Below, one piece after another: positions 13,926-29,200 of a stretch of 64,000 nt of DNA. The notes below the pieces were generated by a model, which made no database searches, was not told the origin of the DNA, and worked only from the letters and a program-made list of their open reading frames with translations. The position numbers and the translations under genes are program-made. Position 1 is the stretch's first letter. Each line of letters starts with the position of its first letter. Source of the stretch: Schistocephalus solidus (lineage: Eukaryota > Platyhelminthes > Cestoda > Diphyllobothriidea > Diphyllobothriidae); NCBI GenBank assembly GCA_017591395.1, contig WEDG01002835.1, forward strand, positions 1 to 64,000. Reading direction: 5' to 3'.

Positions 13926-16759
13926 TCTCTGCCATTGAGCCACGGGCGCGTTGTTTTGTCGGTTGCGATCGGGAATATGATGATATAGTGTTGCTCACCG
14001 ATCTGCTTGACGAACGTGCATGTTTCGTTGTGCCCTGGAGCTCACATTAGAGCCCTCGCAGGCTCTTGAATAGCGACGTGAAGCATATGATTTTTAAGTA
14101 GTATTGACAAAGACACGGGAGACCGGAATGGCCATTTCTGGTTTAATTGCCGTAATCAGCCTGTCATACCCAATCCCAGGTGTGAATCACCCGAGATTCG
14201 AACCCGCGAACTTTTGTCATTGAGTGTAACAATCTTCCATTGAGACACGGGCTCTTTCATTGTCGTTTGTGATCGGGAATATGATGATAGTGTGTGGCTC
14301 ACCGATCTGGTTGACGAACATGCATGTTCCCTTGTGCCCTGGAGCACACATTAGAGCCTTTGCAGGCTGTTGCATAGCGACGTGAAGCATATGATTTTTA
14401 AGTGGAACCGACAAAGACACGGGAGACCGGAATGGCCATTTCTGGCTTATAAAACGTCATCAGCCTGTCATACCTAATCCCAGGTGTGGATCACCCGAGA
14501 TTCGAACCAGTGACATTTGGTCATTAAGTGTAACACTCTGCCATTAAGCCACGGGCACGTCGTTTTGTCGGTTGTGATCGGGAATATGATGGTAGAGTGT
14601 GGCTCACCGATCTGCTTGAGGAACATGCATGTTCCGTTGTCCCCTGGAGCTCACATTAGAGCCCTTGCAGGCTGTTGAATAGAGACGTAAAACATATGAT
14701 TTTTGAGTAGTACCGACAAAGACAAGGGAGACCGGAATGGCCTTTTCTGGCTTAGTAGCCGTCATCAACCTGTGATACCCAATCCCAGGTGTGGATCACC
14801 CGAGATTCGAAAGCGCTACCTTTGGTCATTGAGTGTAACAGTCTACATTTGAGCTACGGGCACTTTGTTTTGTCGGTTGTGATCGGGAATATGATGATAG
14901 TGTTTGGCTCACCGATTGCTTGACGAACATGCATGCTCCGTTGTGCCCTGGAGCTCACATAAGAGCACTCGCAGGCTTTCGCATAGCGACGTGAAGCATA
15001 TGGTTTTTAAAAAGTGCCGACAAATACAAGGGAGACCGGAATGGCCATTTCTGACTTAGTAGCCGTCATCAGCCTGTGATACCCAATCCCACGTGTGGAT
15101 CACCTGAGATTCGAAACCGCGATCTTGAGTCATTGAGGGTAACACTCTACCATTGAGCCTTGGGCTCTTTGATTTGTCGGTTGTGATCGGGAATATGATG
15201 ATAGTGTGTGGCTATCCGATCTGCTTGACGAACATGCATGTTCCGTTGTGCCCTGGATCTCATATTAGAGCCGTCGCAGGCTGTCGCATAGCGACGTGAA
15301 GTATATGATTTTAAAGTGGAACCGACAAAGACAGGGGAGACTGGAATGGCCATTTATGGCTTAGTACCCGTCATCAGCCTGTGATGCCCAATCCCACGTG
15401 TGGATCACCCGAGATTCGAAACCGCGACATTTGGTCATTAAGTGTAACAATCTGCCATTGAGCCACGGGCGCGTTGATTTGCCGGTTACGATCGGGAATA
15501 TGATGATAGTGTTTGGCTCACCGATCTGCTTGACGAACATGCATGCTCCGTTGTGCCCCTGAGCTCACATTAGAGCCCTCGCAGGCTGTCTCATAGCGAC
15601 GTGAAGCATATGATTGTTAAGTAGTACCGACAGAGTCAAGGGAGACCGGAATGGCCATTTCTAGCTTAGAACCCCTCATCAACCTGTAATACCCAATCCC
15701 AAGTAGTGATCACCCGAGATTCGAAACCGCGTTCTTTGGTCATTGAGTGTAACACTCTACATTTGAGCCACGGGCTCTTTAATTTGTCAGCTGTGATCGG
15801 GAATATGATGATAGTGTGTGGCTCACCCATCTGGTTGAAGAACATGCATGTTCCATTGTCCCCTGGAGATCACATTAGAGCCCTCGCTGGCTGTTGAATA
15901 GAGACGTGAAGCATATGATTTTTAAGTGGAACCGACAAAGACACGGGAGACCGGAATGGCCATTTCTGGCTTATTAGCCGTCATCAGCCAGTCATACCCA
16001 ATCCCAGGTGTGGATCACCCAAGATTCGAACCCGCTAACTTTTGGTCATTGAGTGTAACACTCTGCCATTGAGCCACGGGCTCTTTGTTTTGTCGTTTGT
16101 GATCGGGAATATGATGATAGTGTGCGGCCTAATTGATCTGCTTGACGAACATGCATGTTCCATTGTACCCATGAGCTCACATTAGAGCCCTCGCAGGCTG
16201 TTGAATAGCGACGTGAAGCATATGATTTTTAAATAGTACCGACAAAGACAAGGGTGCATGGAATAGCCATTTCAGGCTTAGTAGCCGTCCTCAGCCTGTG
16301 ATACCCAATCCCACGTGTGGATCACCCGAGATTCGAACCCGCTACATTTGGTCATTAAGTGTAACACACTGCCATTAAGCCACGGGCGCGTTGTTTTGTC
16401 GGTTGCGATCGGGAATATGATGATAGAGCGTTGCTCACAGATCTGCTTGACGAACATGCATGTTACGTTGTGCCCTGGAGCTCACATTAGAGCCCTCGCA
16501 GGCTGTTGAATAGCGACGTGAAGCATATGAATTTTAAGTAGTACCGACAAAGACAAGGAGACCCGAATGGCTATTTCTGGCTTAGTAGCCGTTCTCAGCC
16601 TGTGATACCCAATCCCACGTGTGGATCACCTGAGATTCGAACCCGCGACATTTGGTCATTAAGTGTAACACACTGCCATTGAGCCACGGGCGCGTTGTTT
16701 TGTCGGTTGTGATCGGGAATATGATGATAGTGTGTGGCTCACCGCTCTGGTTGACGAAC

Positions 16760-19700
16760 ATGCATGTTCCGTTGTGCCCTGGAGCTCACATTAGAGCCTT
16801 AGCAGGCTGTTGCATAACGACGTAAAGCATATGATTTTTAAGTGGAACCGACAAAGACAGGGGAGCCCGGAATGGCCATTTCTAGCTTACTGGCCGTCAT
16901 TAGCCTGTGATACCCAATCCCAGGTCTGGATCACCCGAGATTCGAAGCCGCGACCTTTGGTCATTGCGTGTAACACTCTTCCATTGAGCCAGGGGCTTTT
17001 TCATTTGTCGGTTGTGATCGGGTATATGATGATAGTTTGTGGCTCACCGATCCGGTTGAAGAACATGCATGTTCCGGTGTGCCCTGGACCTTACATTACA
17101 GCCCTCGCAGGCTGTCGCATAGCGACGTGAAGCATATGATTTTTAAGTAGTACCGACAAAGACAAGGGAGCCCGGAATGGCCATTTCTAGCTATGTAGCC
17201 GTCATCTGCCAGGCATACCCAATCCTAGGTGTGGATTACCCGAGATTAGGAACCGCAACATTTGGTCATTTAGTGTAACACTCTGCCATTGAGGCACGGG
17301 CGCGCTGTTTTGTCGGTTGCGATCGGGAGTATGATGATAGTGTGTGGCTAACATATCTGTTTGACGAACATGCATGTTCCGTTGTGCCCTGGAGCTCACA
17401 TTAGGGCCCTCGCAGGCTGTCGCATAGCGATGTTAAACATATTATTTTAAAGTAGAACGGACAAAGCCAAGGAAGACCCGAATGGCTATTTCAGGCTTAT
17501 TAGCCGTCATCAGCCAGTCATACCCAATCCCAGGTTTTGATCACCCAAGATTTGAACCCACGAACTTTAGTCATTCAGTGCAACACACAACCACTGAGCC
17601 ACAGGCTCTTTGTTTTGTCAGCTTTGATCAGGAATATGATGATAGTGTGCGGCCTAATTGATCTGCTTGACGAACATGCATGTTCCATCGTACACATGAG
17701 CTCACATCAGAGCCCTCGCAGGCTGTCGCATAGCGACGTGGAACATATTATTTTAGAGTAGAACTTACAAAGCCAAGGAAGACCCGAATGGCTATTTCCG
17801 GCTAATTAGCCTTCATCAGCCAGTCTTACCCAATCCCAGGTTTTTTATCACCCAAGATTTGAACCCACGAACTTTAGTCATTGAGTGTAACACACTACCA
17901 TTGAGCCACGGGCTCTTCGATTTGTCGGTTGTGATCTGGAATATGATCGTAGTGTGTAGCTCACCGATCTGGTTGACGAACATGCATGTTCCGTTGTGCC
18001 CTGGAGCTCACATTAGAGCCCTCGCAGGCTGTCGCATAGCAACGTGAAGCATATGATTTTTAAATAGTACCGACAAAGACAAGGGAGCCCGGAATAGCCA
18101 TTTCTGGCTTAGTAGCCGTCATCAGCCTGTGATGCCCAATCCAAGGTGTGGATCACCCGTGATTCGAACCCGCAACATTTGGTCATTAAGTGTAACTCTG
18201 CCATTGAGACACGGGCTCTTTCTTTTTGTCGTTTGTGATCGGGAATATGATGATAGTGTGTGGCTCACCAATCTGGTTGATGAACGCGCATGTTCCGTTG
18301 TGCCCTGGAGCTCACATTAGAGTCTTTGTAGTCTGTTGCATAGCGACGTGAAGCATATGATTTTTAAGTGGAACCGACAAAGACACGGGAGACCGGAATG
18401 GCCATTTCTGGTTTAATTGCCGTAATCAGCCTGTCATACCCAATCCCAGGTGTGGATCACCCGAGATTGGAAACCGCGACCTTTGGTCATTGAGTGTAAC
18501 AATCTACCATTGAGCCACGGGCTCTTTGATTTGTCTGTTGTGGTCGGGAATATGATGATAGTGTGTGCCCTAATTGATCTGCTTGACGAACTTGCATGTT
18601 CAATTGTGCCCTTGAGCTCACATTAGAGCCCTCGCAGGCTCTCTCATAGCGTCGTAAAAACATATAATTTTTATGGAGAACCGACAAAGACAAGGAAGAC
18701 CGGAATGGCCATTTCTGGCTTATTAGCCGTTATCAGCCAGTCATACCCAATCCCAGGTGTGGATCACCCGAGATTCGAACACGCAAACTTTAATTATTGA
18801 GTGTAACACTCTACCATTGAGCCACGGACTCTTTGTTTTGTCGGGTGTGATCGGGAATATGATGATAGTGTGTGGCTCACCGATCTGCTTGACGAACATG
18901 CATGTTCCGTTGTGCCCTGGAGCTCATATTAGAGCCTTTGCAGGCTGTTACATAGCGACGTGAAGCATATGATTGTTAAGTAGTACCGACAGAGTCAAGG
19001 GAGACCGGAATGGCCATTTCTAGCTTAGAACCCCTCATCAACCTGTAATTCCCAATCCCAAGTAGTGATCACCCGAGATTCGAAACCGCGTTCTTTGGTC
19101 ATTGAGTGTAACACTCTACATTTGAGCCACGGGCTCTTTAATTTGTCAGCTGTGATCGGGAATATGATGATAGTGTGTGGCTCACCCATCTGGTTGAAGA
19201 ACATGCCTGTTCCATTGTCCCCTGGAGACCACATTAGAGCCCTCGCTGGCTGTTGAATAGAGACGTGAAGCATATGATTTTTAAGTGGAACCGACAAAGA
19301 CACGGGAGACCAGAATGGCCATTTCTGGCTTATTAGCCGTCATCAGCCAGTCAAACGCAATCCCAGGTGTGGATCACCCAAGATTCGAACCCGCTAACTT
19401 TTGTCATTGAGTGTAACAATCTTCCATTGAGACACGGGCTCTTTCTTTGTCGTTTTTGATCGGGAATATGATGATAGTGTGTGGCTCACCGATCTGGTTG
19501 ACGAACATGCATGTTCCATTGTGCCCTGGAGCTCACATTAGAGCCCTCGAAGGCTGTCGCATAGCGACGTGAAACATATGAATTTTACGTAGTACCGACA
19601 AAGACAAGGGATACCGGAATGGCCATTTCTGGCTTAGTAGCCGTCATCAGCCTGTGATGCCCAATCCAAGGTGTGGATCACCCGTGATTCGAACCCGCAA

Positions 19701-20025
19701 CATTTGGTCATTAAGTGTAACTCTGCCATTGAGACACGGGCTCTTTCTTTTGTCGTTTGTGATCGGGAATATGATGATAGTGTGTGGCTCACCAATCTGG
19801 TTGATGAACGTGCATGTTCCGTTGTGCCCTGGAGCTCACATTAGAGTCTTTGTAGTCTGTTGCATAGCGACGTGAAGCATATGATTTTTAAGTGGAACCG
19901 ACAAAGACACGGGAGACCGGAATGGCCATTTCTGGTTTAATTGCCGTAATCAGCCTGTCATACCCAATCCCAGGTGTGGATCACCCGAGATTCGAACCCG
20001 CGACATTTGGTCATTAAGTGTAACT
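16760..20025. repeat. Higher-order duplication, copy B (~11 units)
   Basis: Second copy of the 10,660-13,925 block, offset ~6,100 bp, with only scattered single-base differences by eye (for example caacacac at 17,581 and ttttagag at 17,751). Such long near-identity inside an otherwise diverged array points to a recent block duplication by unequal exchange. Confidence 0.88.
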
Positions 20026-20189
20026 CTGCCATTGAGACACGGGCTCTTTCTTTTGTCGTTTGTGATCGGGAATATGATGATAGTGTGTGGCTCACCAATC
20101 TGGTTGATGAACGTGCATTTTCCGTTGTGCCCTGGAGCTCACATTAGAGTCTTTGTAGTCTGTTGCATAGCGACGTGAAGCATATGATT

Positions 20190-21765
20190 TTTAAGTGGAA
20201 CCGACAAAGACACGGGAGACCGGAATGGCAATTTCTGGTTTAATTGCCGTAATCAGCCTGTCATACCCAATCCCAGGTGTGGATCACCCGAGATTGGAAA
20301 CCGCGACCTTTGGTCATTGAGTGTAACAATCTACCATTGAGCCACGGGCTCTTTGATTTGTCTGTTGTGATCGGGGAATATATGATGATAGTGTGTGCCC
20401 TAATTGATCTGCTTGACGAACTTGCATGTTCAATTGTGCCCTTGAGCTCACATTAGAGCCCTCGCAGGCTCTCTCATAGCGTCGTAAAAACATATAATTT
20501 TTATGTAGAACCGACAAAGACAATAGGGAAGACCGGAATGGCCATTTCTGGCTTATAAGACGTCATCAGCCAGTCATACCCAATCCCAGGTGTGGATCAC
20601 CCGAGATTCGAACACGCAAACTTTAATTATTTGAGTGTAACACTCTACCATTGAGCCACGGACTCTTTGTTTTGTCGGGTGTGATCGGGAATATGATGAT
20701 AGTGTGTGGCTCACCGATCTGGTTGACGAACATGCATGTTCAATTGTGCCCTGGAGCTCACATTAGAGCCTTTGCAGGCTGTTACATAGCGACGTGAAGC
20801 ATATGATTGTTAAGTAGTACCGACAGAGTCAAGGGAGACCGGAATGGCCATTTCTAGCTTAGAACCCCTCATCAACCTGTAATACCCAATCCCAAGTAGT
20901 GATCACCCGAGATTCGAAACCGCGTTCTTTGGTCATTGAGTGTAACACTCTACATTTGAGCCACGGGCTCTTTAATTTGTCAGCTGTGGTCGGGAATATG
21001 ATGATAGTGTGTGGCTCACCCATCTGGTTGAAGAACATGCCTGTTCCATTGTCCCCTGGAGACCACATTAGAGCCCTCGCTGGCTGCTGAATAGAGACGT
21101 GAAGCATATGATTTTTAAGTGGAACCGACAAAGACACGGGAGACCGGAATGGCCATTTCTGGCTTATTAGCCGTCATCAGCCAGTCAAACGCAATCCCAG
21201 GTGTGGATCACCCAAGATTCGAACCCGCTAACTTTTGTCATTGAGTGTAACAATCTTCCATTGAGACACGGGCTCTTTCTTTTGTCGTTTGTGATCGGGA
21301 ATATGATGATAGTGTGTGGCTCACCGATCTGGTTGACGAACATGCATGTTCCATTGTGCCCTGGAGCTCACATTAGAGCCCTCGAAGGCTGTCGCATAGC
21401 GACGTGAAACATATGAATTTTACGTAGTACCGACAAAGACAAGGGATACCGGAATGGCCATTTCTGGCTTAGTAGCCGTCATCAGCCTGTGATGCCCAAT
21501 CCAAGGTGTGGATCACCCGTGATTCGAACCCGCAACATTTGGTCATTAAGTGTAACTCTGCCATTGAGACACGGGCTCTTTCTTTTGTCGTTTGTGATCG
21601 GGAATATGATGATAGTGTGTGGCTCACCGATCTGCTTGACGAACATGCATGTTCCGTTGTGCCCTGGAGCTCACATTAGAGTCTTTGTAGTCTGTTGCAT
21701 AGCGACGTGAAGCATATGATTTTTAAGTGGAACCGACAAAGACACGGGAGACCGGAATGGCCATT
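20190..21765. repeat. Further copy of a 6-unit block (offset ~1,830 bp)
   Basis: Units at about 18,360-19,930 recur here, ~1,830 bp (six units) to the right, including the caattgtgcccttgagctc and cccctggagaccacatt variants. The same six units also occur at about 12,260-13,830, so this 6-mer is present at least three times. Confidence 0.85.
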
Positions 21766-24700
21766 TCTGGTTTAGTGCCGTAATCAGCCTGTCATACCCA
21801 ATCCCAGGTGTGGATCACCCGAGATTCGAACCCGCGACATTTGGTCATTAAGTGTAACGCTCTGCCATTGAGCCACGGGCTCTTTCTTTTGTCGTTTGTG
21901 ATCAGGGAATATGATGATAGTGTGTGGCTCACCAATCTGCTTGACGAACGTGCATGTTCCGTTGTGCCCTGGAGCTCACATTAGAGTCTTTACAGGCTGT
22001 TGCATAGCGACGTGAAGCATATGATTTTTTTAAGTGGAACCGACAAAGACACGGGGAGACCGGAATGGCCATTTCTGGCTTTAATTGCCGTAATCAGCCT
22101 GTCATACCCAATCCCAGGTGTGGATCACCCGAGATTCGAAACCCGCGACTTTGGTCATTGAGTGTAACACTCTACCATTGAGCCACGGGCTCTTTGTTTT
22201 GTCGGTTGTGATCGGGAATATGATGATAGTGTGTGGCTCACCGATCTGCTTGACGAACATGCATGTTCCGTTGTGCCCTGGAGCTCACATTAGAGCCCTC
22301 GCAGGCTGTCGCATAGCGACGTAAAGCATATGATTTTTGAGTTGAACCGACAAAGACAAGGGGAGACCGGAATGGCCATTTCTGGCTTATAAAGACGTCA
22401 TCAGCCAGTCATACCCAATCCCAGGTGTGGATCACCCGAGATTCGAACACGCAAACATTGGTATTGAGTGTAACACTCTACCATTGAGCCACGGGCTCGT
22501 TTGTTTTGTCGGTTGTGATCGGGAATATGATGATAGTGTGTGGCTCACCGATCTGCTTGACGAACATGCATGTTCCGTTGTGCCCTGGAGCTCACATTAG
22601 AGCCCTCGCAGGCTGTCGCATAGCGACGTGAAGCATATGATTTTTAAAGTAGAACCGACAAGAGACAAGGGAGACCGGAATGGCCATTTCTGGCTTATTA
22701 GCCGTCATCAGCCAGTCATACCCAATCCCAAAGTAGTGATCACCTGAGATTCGAAACCGCGTCTTTTGGTCATTGAGTGTAACACTCTACCATTTGAGCC
22801 ACGGGCTCTTTGGTTTTGTCAGCTGTGATCGGGAATATGATGATAGTGTGTGGCTCACCGATCTGGTTGAAGAACATGCATGTTCCATTGTGCCCCTGGA
22901 GACTCACATTAGAGCCCTCGCAGGCTGTCGCATAGCGACGTGAAGCATATGATTTTTAAGTAGAACCGACAAAGACAAGGGAGACCGGAATGGCCATTTC
23001 TGGCTTATTAGCCGTCATCAGCCAGTCATACCCAATCCCAGGTGTGGATCACCCGAGATTCGAACCCGCAACTTTTGGTCATTGAGTGTAACACTCTACC
23101 ATTGAGCCACGGGCTCTTTGGTTTGTCGGTTGTGATCGGGAATATGATGATAGTGTGTGGCTCACCGATCTGCTTGAGGAACATGCATGTTCCGTTGTGC
23201 CCTGGAGCTCACATTAGAGCCCTCGCAGGCTGTCGCATAGCGACGTGAAAGCATATGATTTTTAAAGTGGTACCGACAAAGACAAAGGGAGACCGGAATG
23301 GCCATTTCTGGCTTAGTAGCCGTCATCAGCCTGTGATGCCCAATCCCAGGTGTGGATCACCCGTGATTCGAACCCGCGACATTTGGTCATTAAGCGTAAC
23401 ACTCTGCCATTGAGACACGGGCTCGTTGTTTTGTCGTTTGTGATCGGGAATATGATGATAGTGTGTGGCTCACCGATCTGGTTTGATGAACATGCATGTT
23501 CCGTTGTGCCCTGGAGCTCACATTAGAGTCCCTCGCAGGCTGTTGCATAGCGACGTGAAGCATATGATTTTTAAGTGGAACCGACAAAGACACAAGGGAG
23601 ACCGAATGGCCATTTCTGGCTTTATTAGCCGTCATCAGCCTGTCATACCCAATCCCAGGTGTGGATCACCCGAGATTCGAACCCGCGACCTTTTGGTCAT
23701 TTGAGTGTAACACTCTACCATTGAGCCACGGGCTCGTTGTTTTGTCGGTTTGTGATCGGGAATATGATGATAGTGTGTGGCCTATCCGATCTGCTTGAGG
23801 AACATGCATGTTCCGTTGTGCCCTGGAGCTCACATTAGAGCCCTCGCAGGCTGTCGCATAGCGACGTGAAGCATATGATTTTTAAAGTAGAACCGACAAA
23901 GACAAGGGGAGACCGGAATGGCCATTTCTGGCTTATTAGCCGTCATCAGCCAGTCATACCCAATCCCAGGTGTGGATCACCCGAGATTCGAAACCCGCGA
24001 CCTTTTGGTCATTGAGTGTAACACTCTACCATTGAGCCACGGGCTCGTTGTTTTGTCGGTTGCGATCGGGAATATGATGATAGTGTGTGGCTCACCGATC
24101 TGCTTGACGAACATGCATGTTCCGTTGTGCCCTGGAGCTCACATTAGAGCCCTCGCAGGCTGTCGCATAGCGACGTGAAGCATATGATTGTTAAGTAGTA
24201 CCGACAAAGACAAGGGAGACCGGAATGGCTATTTCTGGCTTATAAGCCATCATTAGCCAGGCATACCCAATTCTAGGTTTGGATCACCCAAGATTCGAAA
24301 CCGCGAACTTTGGTCATTGCGTGTTACACTCTACCTTTGAGCCACGGGCTCGTTGTTTTGTCGGTTGTGATCGGGAATATGATGATAGTGTGTGGCTCAC
24401 CGATCTGGTTTGACGAACATGCATGTTCCGTTGTGCCCCTGGAGCTCACATTAGAGCCCTCGCAGGCTGTCGCATAGCGACGTGAAGCATATGATTTTTA
24501 AGTGGAACCGACAAAGACAAGGGGAGACCGGAATGGCCATTTCTGGCTTAGTATCCGTATCAGCCTGTCATACCCAATCCCAGGTGTGGATCACCCGAGA
24601 TTCGAACCCGCGACATTTGGTCATTGAGTGTAACACTCTACCATTGAGCCACGGGCTCGTTGTTTTGTCGGTTGCGATCGGGAATATGATGATAGTGTGT

Positions 24701-25479
24701 GGCTCACCGATCTGCTTGACGAACATGCATGTTCCGTTGTGCCCTGGAGCTCACATTAGAGCCCTCGCAGGCTGTCGCATAGCGACGTGAAGCATATGAT
24801 TTTTAAGTAGTACCGACAAAGACAAGGGAGACCGGAATGGCCATTTCTGGCTTATTAGCCGTCATCAGCCTGTCATACCCAATCCCAGGTGTGGATCACC
24901 CGAGATTCGAAAGCCGCTACCTTTTGGTCATTGAGTGTAACAGTCTACCATTGAGCCACGGGCACTTTGTTTTTGTCGGTTGTGATCGGGAATATGATGA
25001 TAGTGTGTGGCTCACCAATCTGCTTTGACGAACATGCATGTTCCGTTGTGCCCTGGAGCTCACATTAGAGTCCTCGCAGGCTGTTGCATAGCGACGTGAA
25101 GTATATGATTTTAAAGTGGAACCGACAAAGACAGGGGAGACCGGAATGGCCATTTCTGGCTTATTAGCTGTCATGCGCCTGTCGTACCCAATCCCAGGTG
25201 TGGATCACCCTGAGATTCGAACCCGCGACCTTTTGGTCATTTGAGTGTAACAATCTACCATTGAGCCACGGGCTCTTTGCTTTTGTCGGTTTGTGATCGG
25301 GAATATGATGATAGTGTGTGGCTCACCGATCTGCTTTGACGAACATGCATGTTCCGTTGTGCCCTGGAGCTCACATTAGAGCCCTCTTGCAGGCTGTTGC
25401 ATAGCGACGTGAAGCATATGATTTTTAAGTGGAACCGACAAAGACACGGGAGACCGGAATGGCCATTTCTGGCTTATTA

Positions 25480-26250
25480 GCCGTCATCAGCCTGTCATAC
25501 CCAATCCCAGGTGTGGATCACCCGAGATTCGAACCCGCGACATTTGGTCATTGAGTGTAACTCTCTGCCATTGAGCCACGGGCGCGTTGTTTTGTCGGTT
25601 GCGATCGGGAATATGATGATATAGTGTTGCTCACCGATCTGCTTTGACGAACGTGCATGTTTCGTTGTGCCCTGGAGCTCACATTAGAGCCCCTCGCAGG
25701 CTCTTGAATAGCGACGTGAAGCATATGATTTTTTTAAGTAGTATTGACAAAGACACGGGAGACCGGAATGGCCATTTCTGGCTTTAATTGCCGTAATCAG
25801 CCTGTCATACCCAATCCCAGGTGTGGATCACCCGAGATTCGAACCCGCGAACTTTTGGTCATTGAGTGTAACAATCTACCATTGAGACACGGGCTCTTTC
25901 ATTGTCGTTTGTGATCGGGAATATGATGATAGTGTGTGGCTCACCGATCTGGTTGACGAACATGCATGTTCCCTTGTGCCCTGGAGCACACATTAGAGCC
26001 TTTGCAGGCTGTTGCATAGCGACGTGAAGCATATGATTTTTAAGTGGAACCGACAAAGACACGGGAGACCGGAATGGCCATTTCTGGCTTAGTAGCCGTC
26101 ATCAGCCTGTCATACCCAATCCCAGGTGTGGATCACCCGAGATTCGAACCAGTGACATTTGGTCATTTAGAGTAACACTCTGCCATTGAGCCACGGGCAC
26201 GTCGTTTTGTCGGTTGCGATCGGGAATATGATGATAGAGTGTGGCTCACC
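25480..26250. repeat. Distant duplicate of units at ~13,850-14,610
   Basis: Units with the unusual gatatagtgttgctcaccg, tgaatagcgacg and cattgtcgtttgtg variants match units about 11.64 kb to the left. The right copy has slightly longer homopolymers. Confidence 0.75.
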
Positions 26251-29200
26251 AATCTGCTTGACGAACATGCATGTTTCGTTGTGCCCTGTAGCTCACATTA
26301 GAGCATTTGCAGGCTGTCTCGTAGCGACGTGAAACATATGATTTTTAAGTAAAACCGACAAAGACAAGGAATACCCGAATGGCTATTTTCTGGCTTTTAG
26401 CCGTCATCAGCCAGTCATACCCAATCCCAGGAGTGGATCACCCGAGATTCGAACCCGCGAACTTTGGTCATTAAGTTTAACACTATACCTTTGAGCCACG
26501 CGCGCGTTATTTTGTCGGTTGCGATCAAGAATATGATGAAAGTGTGTAGCCTCATTGATCTGCTTGACGAACGTGCATGTTTCGTTGTGCCCTTGAGTTC
26601 ACTTTAGAAGCCTCGCTGGCTGTCGCATAGCCAAGTGAAGCATATGATTTTTAAGTGGAACCGACAAAGACAAGGGAGATCAGAATGGCCATTTCTGGCT
26701 TATTAGCCGTCGTCAGCCTATCATACCCAATCAAAGGTGTGGATCACCCTAGATTCGAACCTGCGACATTTGGTCATTAAGTGTAACACTCTGCCATTGA
26801 GCCACGGGCGCGTTGTTTTGTCGGTTACGATCGGTAATATGATGATAGTGTGTGGCCTAATTGATCTGCTTGACGAACATGCATGTTCCATTTGCCCTTG
26901 AGCTCACATTAGAGCCCTCGCAGGCTGTCTCTTAGTGACGTGAAATATATGATTTTTAAGTGGAAGCGAAAAAGACAAGGTAGACCAGAATGGCCATTTC
27001 TTGCTAATAAGCTGTCAACAGCCAGTCATACCCAATCCCAGGTGTGGATCACCCGATATTCGAACTCGCGAACTTTGATCATTAAGTTTAACACTATACC
27101 ATTGAGCCACGGGCGCGTTGTTTTTTCGGTTGCGATCGGGAATATGATGATAGTGTGTGGCCTAATTGATCTGCGTTGACGAACATGCATGTTCCGTTGT
27201 GCCCTGGAGCTCACATTAGAGCCCTCGCAGGCTGTCGCATAGCGACGTGAAGCATATGATTTTTAGGTGGTAACCGACAAAGACAAGGGAGACCAGAATG
27301 GCCATTTCTTGCTTATTAGCCGTCATCAGCCTGTCATACCCAATCCCAGGTGTGGATCACCCGAGTTTCGAACCCGGAAACTTTGGTCATTAAGTGTATC
27401 GCTATACCATTGAGCCACCGGCGCGTTGTTTTGTCGGTAGCGATCGGGAATATGATGATAGTGTGTGGCCTAATTGATCTGCTTGACGAACATGCATGTT
27501 CCATTGTGCCCTTGAGCTCACATTAGAGCCCTCGCAGGCTGTCTCTTAGCGACGTGAAATATATGATTTTTAAGTGGAACCGACAAAGACAAGGGAGACC
27601 AGAATAGCCATTTCTTGCTTTTTAGCCGTCATCAGCCAGTCATACCCAATCCCAGGTGTAGATCATCCGAGATTCGAACCCGCAAACGTTGGTCATTAAG
27701 TTTAACACTATGTCATTGAGCCGCGGGCGCGTTGTTTTGTCGGTTGCGATCGGGAATATGATGATAGTGTGTGGCTCACCGATCTGCCTGACGAACATGC
27801 ATGTTCCGTTGTGCCCCGGAGCTCACATTAGAGCCTTTGCAGGCTGTTGCATAGCGACGTGAAGCATATGATTTTTAAGTGGAACCGACAAAGACAAGGG
27901 AGACCAGAATGGCCATTTCTGGCTTATTAGCCGTCATCAGCCTGTCATACCCAAACCCAGTTGTGGATCAACCGAGATTCGATCCGGCGACATTAAGTCA
28001 TTTAGTGTAACACTTTGCCATTGAGCCACGGGCACGTTGTTTTGTCGGTAACGATCGGTAATATGATGATAGTGTGTGGCCTAATTGATCTGCTTGAGAA
28101 CATGCATGTTCCATTGTGCCCTTGAGCTCACATTAGAGCCCTCGCAGGCTGTCTCTTAGTGACGTGAAATATATGATTTTTAAGTGGAACCGAAAAAGAC
28201 AAGGGAGACCAGAATGGACATTTCTTGCTAATTAGCTGTCAACAGCCAGTCATACCCAATCCAAGGTGTAGATCATCCGAGATTTGAACCCGCGAGATTT
28301 AGTAATTAAGTTTAACACTATACTATTGAGCAACGGGCGCGTTTTTTGTCTGTTGCGATCGGGAATATGATTAAAACGTGTGGCCTAACTGATCTGCATG
28401 ACAAACATGCATGTTTCGTTGTGCCCTGGAGCTCACATTAGACCCTTTGCCGACTGTTGCATAGCGACGTGAAGCATATGATTTTTAGGTGGTACCGACA
28501 AAGACAAGGGAGACCACAATGGCCATTTCTTGCTTATTAGCCGTCATCAGCCTGTCATACCCAATCCCAGGTGTGGATCACCCGAGTTTCGAACCCGGAA
28601 ACTTTGGTCATTAAGTGTATCGCTATACCATTGAGCCACGGGCGCGTTGTTTTGTCGGTAGCGATCGGGAATATGATGATAGTGTGTGGCCTAATTGATC
28701 TGCTTGACGAACATGCAGGTTCCATTGTGCCCTTGAGCTCACATTAGAGCCCTCGCAGGCTGTCTCTTAGCGACGTGAAATATATGATTTTTAAGTGGAA
28801 CCGACAAAGACAAGGGAGACCAGAATGGCAATTTCTTGCTTATAAGCCGTCATCAGCCAGTCATACCCAATCACAGGCGTAGATCACCCGAGATTCGAAC
28901 CCGCGAACGTTGATCATTAAGTTTAACACTCTGCCATTTAGCCACGGGCGCGTTGTTTTGTCGGTTGCGATCGGGAATATGATGATAGTTTGTGGCTCAC
29001 CTATCTGCCTGACGAACATGCATGTTCCGTTGTGCCCTGGAGCTCACATTAGAGCCTTTGCAGGCTGTTGCATAGCGACGTGAAGCATATGATTTTTAAG
29101 TGGTACCGACAAAGACAAGGGAGACCAGAATCGCCATTTCTTGCTTATTAGCAGTCATCAGCTTGTCATACCCAATCCCAGGTGTGGATCACCCGAGTTT

